Assembly (NCBI RefSeq): GCF_026711005.1
Contig: NZ_JAPPVJ010000001.1
Span: 186,001-250,000 of the forward strand
Origin: Sphingobacterium sp. UT-1RO-CII-1
GTDB taxonomy: Bacteria > Bacteroidota > Bacteroidia > Sphingobacteriales > Sphingobacteriaceae
Reading direction: 5' to 3'
Length of the DNA: 64,000 nt
The notes under the pieces: generated by a model
Seen by the model: only the letters and a program-made list of their open reading frames with translations
Databases searched by the model: none
Told to the model about the DNA's origin: nothing
Part shown: positions 55,258 to 62,797 of the stretch, piece by piece
Layout of the letters: every line of letters starts with the position of its first letter
Position numbering within the stretch: the first letter of the stretch is position 1
Made by a program: the position numbers and the translations under genes

Positions 55258-57495
55258 GTGAAAGCTTACCTCATAATCCTGTTTAACTTTCTTCTTCTTG
55301 GTCAACTAATGGCGCAAGAAGAACTTAGACTACTTTCTTCGCGTTACAGCACAATCATTGATCAAAAAGGATTGAGCAGTATACAACCCGTTTACCTTCA
55401 CAAAGGGAATACTTTGTCAGCTGATAGCGGTATTATCTATCAAGACACTATTGGTCGACAGTTTTTTGAAGCTTTTGGAAATATAGTTATTACCCAACCG
55501 TCAGGAACTATTATTTACGCTGATAAACTGTTTTATGATGCTTCACCACAAGTAGCAACCCTAACAAATAATGTGCGTATGGTAGATGAAAAGTCAGTTT
55601 TAACAACCAACCATTTAGTTTACAAAATGCGTGATAAAATAGGTACTTATACAGGTGGCGGACGTATTATAAGCGAAACCGATACCATTACATCACTTAA
55701 TGGTTATTATTTCGAAAATACGGAAGATGCTTACTTTCGGAACAAAGTCATAGTACGAACCCCTGATGTTAAAATATATACAGATACGATGCGTTATAAT
55801 TCGTTACAACGTTTAACATATTTTTATGGCCCTACAAATATAAAAGGAAATAAAAACGAAAATTTATATACAGAAAAAGGAACGTACAACACACAATCTG
55901 GCATTGCAAATTTTTCAAAAAACAATCTATACACGGAAGGTACTCGCTTTTTAAAAGGAGACAGTTTACATTACGACCGTGCTACTGCAATCGGAAAAGC
56001 TTATAAAAATGTTGTTTTTGTCGACACATTGGATAAATTTTATGCTTATGGGGGATATGGACTGTACAATCAGAACGACGAATCTATCACCATGACTGAC
56101 AAACCATTAATTACAATGGTTGTAAAAAACGATTCTACCGAAAACAAGTCTAATATGCCGACAAACAAAAATGATTCGGTATCATATGACAAAGGGAGCT
56201 ATAACGACTCAACGTTGCTTAATAAAAATTTAATTCAACAGGATACTTCCGTTCATACTATTGCAACAGCCTCTCCCTCTATTGACTCTGTTTACATGAC
56301 AGCTGACACCATTTTTTCAAAAATGATTATGCTAAGAGATTATGAAGCCAAAAACTTCGAGCTAAATAGAGATGGAGGGGAAATAGAAAATGATCAAGAT
56401 GACGTAGACTATGGTGATGGAGAAGATTTTGACGATGACCAATTTATCGAAAATTTAAACTCTACTGACTCTACACGCATTGATATAGATTTTAATCTTA
56501 AGGTCAAAGAGACTACTCAGGACAGCATAATCGCAAATGAAAGCTATGACAAAATAAAAAAACAAGTTAAGAAAGCTACACAAACAAATTTATCAAAAGA
56601 AGAAAACCCAATAGAAAAGGGCTTGAAACAAGACTCTATTTTAAGAAAAACAGCCATTATTCCTGTGGAAAATCAAGCTGATAGCTTAATTAAAAGTGCT
56701 TTAATAGCAGCTCAGAACCCTTCAATAGACACCACTATAATAGATAAAAACAACAAAGACATTGCCTATTTAGATACTGCAAGGACCCGAGTAGTCAAAG
56801 CATATTATAACGTTAGAATGTATAAGTCCGATTTACAGGCTGTAGCAGACTCATTATATTACGGCATGGCCGATTCTATGTTTCGTTTTATGGGAAAACC
56901 AATGATATGGGCTGAAAACTCTCAAATTTCCTCTGACACAATATACATGCAAATACAACAACAAAAACTAGACAATGCTTTATTGATAGGCAATGCATTC
57001 ATGGTTAATGTTGTGTTAGATTCCATACAATATAATCAACTAAAAGGTCGAAAAATTACTGCTTTCTTTGCCAACAACAACATTGAGAAACTCTTTGTTG
57101 ATGGAAACGCTGAAAACCTTGTTTTTTCTGTTGATGAAAAAACAAAAATAATTACCGAAATGTTTCATGACCGTGGAGCAAGGATAAAGATAAAAATGGA
57201 TAATAAAAAAATTATCGATTATATTACAATCCGTAAAGTTGACCAGAAGGTATACCCTTTCAAATTAGTTAATCAGGAAAATGAAAAACTACCAGGTTTT
57301 ATTTGGCTTCCTCAAGATCGTCCAAAATCCAAAGAAGATATGATTAACCGTAAACGTACAATACATAACGAAAGTCCAGATCCTACAACCGAAAAAGAAA
57401 CCGGCAAAAAAATCAAAAGAGAGGATGATAATGACACTGTAAAAGAAGAGGATTTTTCAAAATCACAAGAAAGTGACACTAAAAGCGACTTATAA
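55258..57495 (+). CDS. OstA-like LPS-transport protein
   Basis: A 745-residue exported protein with a signal peptide (about 1-19, ending LMAQ). The N-terminal part (about 30-300) is an OstA/LptA-like beta-jellyroll (AFGNIVITQPSGTIIYADKLFYD, NNVRMVDEKSVLTTNHLVY). A long polar linker (about 305-500), with acidic DQDDVDYGDGEDFDDDQ, follows, then a second OstA-like segment (about 510-690) and a charged tail. OstA-like proteins guide lipopolysaccharide across the periplasm. GTG is used as start. Confidence 0.82.
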   Translation: MKAYLIILFNFLLLGQLMAQEELRLLSSRYSTIIDQKGLSSIQPVYLHKGNTLSADSGIIYQDTIGRQFFEAFGNIVITQPSGTIIYADKLFYDASPQVATLTNNVRMVDEKSVLTTNHLVYKMRDKIGTYTGGGRIISETDTITSLNGYYFENTEDAYFRNKVIVRTPDVKIYTDTMRYNSLQRLTYFYGPTNIKGNKNENLYTEKGTYNTQSGIANFSKNNLYTEGTRFLKGDSLHYDRATAIGKAYKNVVFVDTLDKFYAYGGYGLYNQNDESITMTDKPLITMVVKNDSTENKSNMPTNKNDSVSYDKGSYNDSTLLNKNLIQQDTSVHTIATASPSIDSVYMTADTIFSKMIMLRDYEAKNFELNRDGGEIENDQDDVDYGDGEDFDDDQFIENLNSTDSTRIDIDFNLKVKETTQDSIIANESYDKIKKQVKKATQTNLSKEENPIEKGLKQDSILRKTAIIPVENQADSLIKSALIAAQNPSIDTTIIDKNNKDIAYLDTARTRVVKAYYNVRMYKSDLQAVADSLYYGMADSMFRFMGKPMIWAENSQISSDTIYMQIQQQKLDNALLIGNAFMVNVVLDSIQYNQLKGRKITAFFANNNIEKLFVDGNAENLVFSVDEKTKIITEMFHDRGARIKIKMDNKKIIDYITIRKVDQKVYPFKLVNQENEKLPGFIWLPQDRPKSKEDMINRKRTIHNESPDPTTEKETGKKIKREDDNDTVKEEDFSKSQESDTKSDL

Positions 57496-57544
57496 TATAA
57501 AAGAACTTTCAACAACTCGCCGTAATATAATATATTAAATCTCT

Positions 57545-58120
57545 CTACAATGATAACAGATACTTTCCTAATTTTCGAGTAGCGATAGCTCGATGGCTAA
57601 TGTCATTTTTTTCTGTAGCACTCATTTCTGCAAAAGTCTTATCGTAACCATTTGGAACAAAAACAGGATCATACCCAAAACCTTCAGCACCTTTCCTTTC
57701 ATGCGTAATTTCCCCATAAATAACTCCTTCAAAAAAATGTTGTTCTTTATTTAAATATAAAGATATAACTGTTCTAAAACATGCTTTCCGATTCGCATTA
57801 TCACCTAGTTTCTCAAGTAGCAAGTCAATATTATCTTCCATATTTCTTGTTCCGGAATAACGTGCAGAATAAACTCCTGGTTCATTTTTCAAGCTCTCAA
57901 CTTCCAAGCCAGAGTCATCAGCAAAAGAGTCTAATTGAAAATGACGAAACAAATAGTCTGACTTCTGTTTTGCATTTTCTTCAAAAGTATCCCCTGTTTC
58001 AGGAATATCATCATAACATCCTATATCTTCTAAAGATTTGATAAAAAAACGACCATCTACAATCGCTCTTACCTCATCCAATTTATTCTTATTATTTGTA
58101 GCAAAAACCAATTCTATCAT
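57545..58120 (-). CDS. rdgB: RdgB/HAM1 non-canonical purine NTP pyrophosphatase
   Basis: A 191-residue cytoplasmic enzyme that hydrolyses dITP, ITP and XTP to keep them out of nucleic acids. Motifs: ELVFATNNKNKLDEV at the N-terminus, FADDSGLEVESLKNEPGVYSARYSG, and EGFGYDPVFVPNGYDKTFAE near the C-terminus. I chose the ATG at 58120 over an upstream alternative. It lies 14 bases after the psi-like gene in the same direction. Confidence 0.94.
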   Translation of the reverse strand: MIELVFATNNKNKLDEVRAIVDGRFFIKSLEDIGCYDDIPETGDTFEENAKQKSDYLFRHFQLDSFADDSGLEVESLKNEPGVYSARYSGTRNMEDNIDLLLEKLGDNANRKACFRTVISLYLNKEQHFFEGVIYGEITHERKGAEGFGYDPVFVPNGYDKTFAEMSATEKNDISHRAIATRKLGKYLLSL

Positions 58121-58134
58121 AGCAAATACAAAAA

Positions 58135-58686
58135 TTAAGATCCGATAAACGTCCGAAACTCGTTCCAAAACGCTTTCTTTTTATCCACATCTACAAACAT
58201 TTCCTCAAAAGAGAATGTATTAAAGACTGTTGCAACTCGTCCTTTCATATACGAGTTATGCTGAATAGCCGGCAATTTTAAAGAAGCTGGCTCAACTCCC
58301 AATAGTGTTATTTTTGTCGGTTTAAAAAAATCCATGATTTTCTTAAAATCATTCGGGTTACTCTCATTCGACAAGTTAACTACTGCAACATTATCAGGCG
58401 TCAATTGTAATGCGCCTATAGTCTTAACAAAGGCCGTCTCCGCTGCTGGTGAAAAATACGGATGCTCAGGATAGCGTAAAATAAAAAGAATACCAGTACT
58501 TTTATCCCCTTTATATACAAATCCTTCTAACATCCCGCCTCCCCCTTCACGTCTAACCGAAAACTCATCTATCTCTACAGGAGCAGCTGCATCATTGATC
58601 GTTTCAACATCAAAATTACTAGTAAAGATAGTTTCTGACATAAGCGTCTGTAAAGCAATAGGATTATTTGTTATCAAATTATTCAT
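58135..58686 (-). CDS. Unknown protein with possible similarity to DNA polymerase III psi
   Basis: A 183-residue cytoplasmic protein that I do not recognise at family level. The middle, ILFILRYPEHPYFSPAAETAF followed by TIGALQLTPDNVAVVNL, and the end, KGRVATVFNTFSFEEMF and KKKAFWNEF, follow the same order as E. coli HolD (psi). Residue identity is low, and the comparison was made by memory, so this is a hypothesis. It is followed by rdgB after 14 bases. A CATATG start and a nearby hairpin at 58714-58740 lie upstream. Confidence 0.55.
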   Translation of the reverse strand: MNNLITNNPIALQTLMSETIFTSNFDVETINDAAAPVEIDEFSVRREGGGGMLEGFVYKGDKSTGILFILRYPEHPYFSPAAETAFVKTIGALQLTPDNVAVVNLSNESNPNDFKKIMDFFKPTKITLLGVEPASLKLPAIQHNSYMKGRVATVFNTFSFEEMFVDVDKKKAFWNEFRTFIGS

Positions 58687-58742
58687 ATGTATACACCCCC
58701 TTTCTTATCTATCATATGGAAGAGCATGAGCATTCCATATAC

Positions 58743-58789
58743 AAAAAAAGGAGCAACTGTATGTGAAAAACGTATCTACAAGTTGCTCC
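58743..58789 (-). terminator. Terminator of the deoxyhypusine-synthase-like gene
   Basis: GGAGCAACT (58750-58758) pairs with AGTTGCTCC (58781-58789). On the minus strand seven T residues follow. Confidence 0.85.
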
Positions 58790-58811
58790 AAAATATTGTA
58801 TTATAAAATAC

Positions 58812-59792
58812 CTAGTGTCCTAAAATATAAGAGAAAACAAGTGGAGCTACAATTGTAGCATCAGACTCGATAACAAAAGTTGGCGTATCAACATCTAACT
58901 TACCCCAAGTAATTTTCTCATTAGGAATTGCTCCTGAATACGAACCATATGATGTTGTTGAATCCGATATCTGACAGAAATATGCCCAAAAAGGAACATC
59001 CGTCCATTCTAAATCCTGATACATCATTGGAACTACACAAATAGGAAAGTCTCCAGAAATACCTCCTGCTATTTGAAAGAAACCAACACCTTTACCTCCA
59101 GAGTTTGCGCGATACCACTCCGTTAAGTAAACCATATACTCAATTCCTGATTTCACAGTGCTAGCTTTCAGCTTCCCTTTAATTACATTGGAAGCAAATA
59201 TATTACCCGTGGTAGAGTCTTCCCATCCCGGACAAACAATAGGCAAGTTTTTCTCCGCGGCTGCTACAATCCATGAATTCTTTGGATCAATCTCGTAATA
59301 TTGCTCAAGCACGCCTGAATTTACCACTTGATACAAATATTCATGTGGCAAATAACGCTCACCTTTAGCCTCAGCAGCATGCCATACATCCTCTAAGTGC
59401 TTTTGCAAGCGACGAAAAGCTTCTTCTTCAGGAATACATGTGTCTGTTACTCTATTATAGTGTTGATCTAGTAATTCACGTTCTTGTTCTTTAGTTAAAT
59501 CACGATAGTTTGGCACACGTTTATAATGAGAATGTGCGACTAGGTTCATCACATCTTCTTCAAGGTTTGCTCCAGTACATGAAATAATATGTACTTTATC
59601 TTGGCGAATCATTTCAGCCAATGAAATGCCCAATTCAGCGGTGCTCATAGCACCTCCCATTGAAATTAACATTTTCCCACCTTCAAGCAGGTGAGCCTCA
59701 TACCCTTTAGCTGCATCAACTAAAGATGCCGCATTAAAATGCAGGAAATTCTTCTCTATAAACTGAGAAATAGGACCTTTCTGTGTGCTCAT
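58812..59792 (-). CDS. Deoxyhypusine synthase-like protein
   Basis: A 326-residue protein with the deoxyhypusine/homospermidine synthase fold: GGKMLISMGGAMSTAELG, SCTGANLEEDV, and near the end GSYSGAIPNEKITWGK. In eukaryotes and archaea the enzyme transfers the aminobutyl group of spermidine to eIF5A; bacteria lack eIF5A, so the bacterial enzyme probably has another substrate, perhaps polyamines. The start is taken at the ATG 59792, after the -7 element at 59826. The protein stands alone with its own terminator. Confidence 0.85.
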   Translation of the reverse strand: MSTQKGPISQFIEKNFLHFNAASLVDAAKGYEAHLLEGGKMLISMGGAMSTAELGISLAEMIRQDKVHIISCTGANLEEDVMNLVAHSHYKRVPNYRDLTKEQERELLDQHYNRVTDTCIPEEEAFRRLQKHLEDVWHAAEAKGERYLPHEYLYQVVNSGVLEQYYEIDPKNSWIVAAAEKNLPIVCPGWEDSTTGNIFASNVIKGKLKASTVKSGIEYMVYLTEWYRANSGGKGVGFFQIAGGISGDFPICVVPMMYQDLEWTDVPFWAYFCQISDSTTSYGSYSGAIPNEKITWGKLDVDTPTFVIESDATIVAPLVFSYILGH

Positions 59793-59825
59793 TTTTATAT
59801 AATTTATTCGCAAATAATATTAAGA

Positions 59826-59833
59826 CAAAGATA
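59826..59833 (-). promoter_or_regulatory. -7 element of the deoxyhypusine-synthase-like gene
   Basis: Minus strand TATCTTTG, a perfect TAnnTTTG, 33 bases before the ATG at 59792. Confidence 0.5.
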
Positions 59834-59936
59834 CCTTTATTTTGGTAAAATACAGACGAATTAAAAAGTAAAGGCTTTCCCACATCACCTATAAAAAGTC
59901 TATGTACTCGGCTAAAAGTAACGTCGTACAACACGA

Positions 59937-60080
59937 TTAATGTATGGTCCTTTTGCGCTTATACTTTGGCTTTCTTCTTAGCAACCGACTAAAAATCAAC
60001 CAGAAAAAAAGTATAATAACGACCAGGACAACCAAAACAATAATTTCTTCCGTTCCTATAGTCCATAATAATGTATGCAT
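59937..60080 (-). CDS. Small single-pass membrane protein (47 residues)
   Basis: A 48-codon ORF, MHTLLWTIGTEEIIVLVVLV continuing into one hydrophobic helix (about 13-30) and a basic tail (FSRLLRRKPKYKRKRTIH). The positive-inside pattern fits an inner-membrane protein with the C-terminus in the cytoplasm. I know no family. It precedes the deoxyhypusine-synthase-like gene on the same strand, 144 bases upstream. No consensus promoter is seen, so expression is unproven. Confidence 0.45.
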   Translation of the reverse strand: MHTLLWTIGTEEIIVLVVLVVIILFFWLIFSRLLRRKPKYKRKRTIH

Positions 60081-60155
60081 AGTATCAAGTATTCATTTAG
60101 AACAAACCATCCAGATTAGTAGTTTATTTATTACAACAGGTTGTAAAGATATCTA

Positions 60156-60475
60156 TTATAATGTATTTAAAGATACTTCTTTCCCCGTCTTAGCACTTTT
60201 ATAAATAGCTTCAATAAAATCTATTTTCTGCATCTTATGTCCCAAATAACTAATATTCATAGGATCTGCTACACCTCCAACAGTTGACAAAGAAGAATAC
60301 TATTTTTTATACTTTCATCCTCTACACTTACCGCATCGAACTTCCCAGTATGAAGGTAATCTTCCTCCAAAATGATACTACCTTTTGTACCAATTAATCC
60401 GATCCGCTGATAAGCTCCAGGGAAAACAGCAATCGTAGCCTCTATCGTCCCTACCGCTCCGTTTTTAAACGAAAA
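60156..60475 (-). pseudogene. Remnant of a Gfo/Idh/MocA-family oxidoreductase
   Basis: On the minus strand a first frame reads FSFKNGAVGTIEATIAVFPG and continues through GLIGTKGSIILEEDYLHTG; it then ends at a stop near 60265. A second frame carries TVGGVADPMNISYLGHK and ends IEAIYKSAKTGKEVSLNTL at 60156. These are C-terminal blocks of Gfo/Idh/MocA dehydrogenases, with a frameshift near 60280 and probably an internal deletion after the LGHKMQ segment. The N-terminal NAD-binding domain is missing. No intact copy is in this window. Confidence 0.75.
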
Positions 60476-60577
60476 TCAGTTTAAGTGACATGGAAATCAT
60501 CATATATATAAAACTTTAATAAAATATTTCGTCAAAATGGAATGAGAAATATGGAAAAAATTAGTGTTTTTTTTTCT

Positions 60578-60585
60578 TAAGTTTG
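60578..60585 (+). promoter_or_regulatory. -7 element of the ECF sigma gene
   Basis: TAAGTTTG, a perfect TAnnTTTG, 27 bases before the ATG at 60613. Confidence 0.5.
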
Positions 60586-60612
60586 ACATCTCTAATATAA
60601 CCCTAATTTATA

Positions 60613-61185
60613 ATGGACGTAGAAAACAGATTGATCATTGCTTTAAAATCGGGCGACGAATTTGCTTTCAAAACCATTTACGACAAATATTCCAATAAAA
60701 TTTTCGATTGCTCTTTCTTTCTTCTCAAAGATAAAGATTGGAGTGCAGATATTGTACAAGAGGTTTTTATCAAACTCTGGAACTACAGAACCAACCTCAG
60801 TCCTGATAGTAATTTATGGTCTTTCTTATATGTACTCACAAAAAGGCTCTGCTTTAACCGACTCAAAGAAATTCAACGAGATCATAGCTCCTTTGATCGT
60901 ATACTAAAAAGTTCCACCTTAGTAACAGACAGTTCACATGATATTTTAGTGGCAAAAGACCTCGCATTTCATTTACAAAAAGCCCTAGATCAACTTTCTG
61001 ATAGACAGCGAGAGATATTTGAACTAAGCAGATTTGAAGGTCTATCTCATCAAGAGATTGCACAACGGTTGGAAATTTCCCCCAATACAGTTAAAAATCA
61101 CATGGTTAGTGCACTTAAACTTGTTAGAAAATATGTTTTACATGTTAACTGCTTAGTACTTCTTTCTATTATTGATATTTTATAA
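60613..61185 (+). CDS. ECF RNA polymerase sigma-70 factor, FecI-like
   Basis: A 190-residue sigma factor with region 2 (about 20-88; YDKYSNKIFDCS, DIVQEVFIKLWNYR) and region 4 (about 125-180; LSDRQREIFELSRFEGLSHQEIAQRLEIS with its helix-turn-helix). It is followed by an anti-sigma FecR gene and a SusC-type receptor with an STN domain, the usual cell-surface signalling set of Bacteroidota. It would direct transcription of the downstream uptake genes when the receptor binds its nutrient. The C-terminus has a short hydrophobic tail. Confidence 0.93.
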   Translation: MDVENRLIIALKSGDEFAFKTIYDKYSNKIFDCSFFLLKDKDWSADIVQEVFIKLWNYRTNLSPDSNLWSFLYVLTKRLCFNRLKEIQRDHSSFDRILKSSTLVTDSSHDILVAKDLAFHLQKALDQLSDRQREIFELSRFEGLSHQEIAQRLEISPNTVKNHMVSALKLVRKYVLHVNCLVLLSIIDIL

Positions 61186-61556
61186 AAAATGAGTGCTATT
61201 ATTACCTCATTGAAATATCGAACTAGGGGCTACATCATTTTTCTAATTACGTTACTATAAGGATTGAAAAGTATGAAATGTGCTAGCAGCATATATTTAA
61301 CAAAATTAGAGTAATAAAAAAATAATCTAATTCCAATACAAGAAATGGGATTAATAATTCACGAAAAACTCACAAGCAAATTGATAAATAAAACACATGT
61401 ATTTTCACTCAATAAGTTGTTAACGCCCAGGCCTCAAATAGAATGTTAACGCTTATTTAATAAAAAGTCATTTTTGACTAGTCCTATTTCGCTAGTTGTT
61501 TGTTCCTATTATAATAAAGTCAAGAAAAAACGCTTATTATAAAGCTATTATTATAT
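61186..61556 (+). other. 371-base sigma - anti-sigma gap with direct repeats
   Basis: No ORF of note. TGTTAACGC is repeated at 61418-61426 and 61444-61452 (26-base period), and ACGCTTATT occurs twice, after the second of these and before the fecR start. These could be binding sites for the sigma factor or for another regulator of the receptor operon. I see no consensus -7 element. Confidence 0.4.
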
Positions 61557-62735
61557 ATGAATAAAGAAAGGTTTGAATATCTTTTATTCCAGTATTTGAA
61601 CAACTGCTTCACAGAATCAGAGTTAATCGAGTTTTTAGATTTGCTAAAAACGAATGACTTGAAAGACTTGGATCAGCTTGTCGACCAACAATTGAATAAA
61701 CATCTTAAAGATAATCTAGCGGCAAAACACAAATTTGAGAAAGACTCGACCTTTGCGGCTATACAAAGTCATATCAAGCAAAAACCTGTCTCAGAAGAAA
61801 CAAAGCACTATACTTTCCCTATACGTTGGGTAGCTGCTTCAGTGGCAATATTGTTATCAATTGCTCTTTTTTGGGTCTACACAAACATAGATAGCCAATC
61901 TACAGCCTATGTAATATTTGACGACATCGAACTTCCCGAAGCCAGTTCGCCAACCGTCACACTAGCCGACGGCACAAACTACTGCCTTTCAGAGATGGAC
62001 GCTAATGCGTTACTTAATTTAGGTATCAGCCTGACAAACAATGCCGACGGGTCGGAAACTTTTCAGGTTTTGCCTAGTACCAATGGAGTATCAGAACAAC
62101 GTACTTTTCACGTTCCTAAAGGCACCTCATCGGTACTTATGATGCCTGATGGCAGCAAAGTATGGTTGAATTCAGGTTCTAAACTTCGGTATCCCAGCGA
62201 GTTTTCAAAAAACATACGTCAAGTGGAATTAGAGGGGGAAGCCTACTTTGAGATTGCCCACAACAAAGCTTCTCCTTTTGTCGTGAAGAGTGCCGAAACG
62301 CATATCAAAGTATTGGGCACCGAGTTTAATGTGTCGAACTATCTCGAAGCCGATAAAACCTTCACCACTTTAGTATCTGGAAAGGTAGAAATCAACAATA
62401 ATCGTAATAAGACTAATTTAAGCCCTGGTTTACAATCGATAACCAGTAAAAACTCGTCAAAAATACAAACTAAGAAAGTCAATACCAAAATGGTAACAGC
62501 CTGGAAAGAAGGATATTTCAACTTTGACAACGATGATATTCGAACAGTATTAACAAAAATCAAATCATGGTATGACATACAGGGGTTTGAAATAAAAGAT
62601 GAGACATCCGACCAATTTACTGGTTCGATCTTAAGAACGCATAAATTATCACACTTACTTGCACAACTCGAAAAAACATCTAATTACAAATTTAAAATTA
62701 AAGAAGGGAGGGTACAGGCTATGGGCCGTGAATAA
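61557..62735 (+). CDS. FecR-family anti-sigma factor
   Basis: A 392-residue inner-membrane protein. The cytoplasmic N-terminus (1-88) would bind the sigma factor, one membrane segment spans about 91-109, and the periplasmic part holds the FecR domain (about 178-275; FHVPKGTSSVLMMPDGSKVWLNSGS, VELEGEAYFEI) and a DUF4974-like end (about 320-392). It relays the signal from the STN domain of the receptor to the sigma factor. It lies 62 bases before the SusC gene. Confidence 0.93.
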   Translation: MNKERFEYLLFQYLNNCFTESELIEFLDLLKTNDLKDLDQLVDQQLNKHLKDNLAAKHKFEKDSTFAAIQSHIKQKPVSEETKHYTFPIRWVAASVAILLSIALFWVYTNIDSQSTAYVIFDDIELPEASSPTVTLADGTNYCLSEMDANALLNLGISLTNNADGSETFQVLPSTNGVSEQRTFHVPKGTSSVLMMPDGSKVWLNSGSKLRYPSEFSKNIRQVELEGEAYFEIAHNKASPFVVKSAETHIKVLGTEFNVSNYLEADKTFTTLVSGKVEINNNRNKTNLSPGLQSITSKNSSKIQTKKVNTKMVTAWKEGYFNFDNDDIRTVLTKIKSWYDIQGFEIKDETSDQFTGSILRTHKLSHLLAQLEKTSNYKFKIKEGRVQAMGRE

Positions 62736-62797
62736 TACTTATAACAAAACAACCTTAAAATTAATAAATCATAATTATATAGAATAAACTTAACCTA

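Noticed and set aside
59944..60204. 86-residue plus-strand ORF
   Set aside because: It overlaps both the small membrane ORF and the oxidoreductase remnant on the other strand and shows no coding character.
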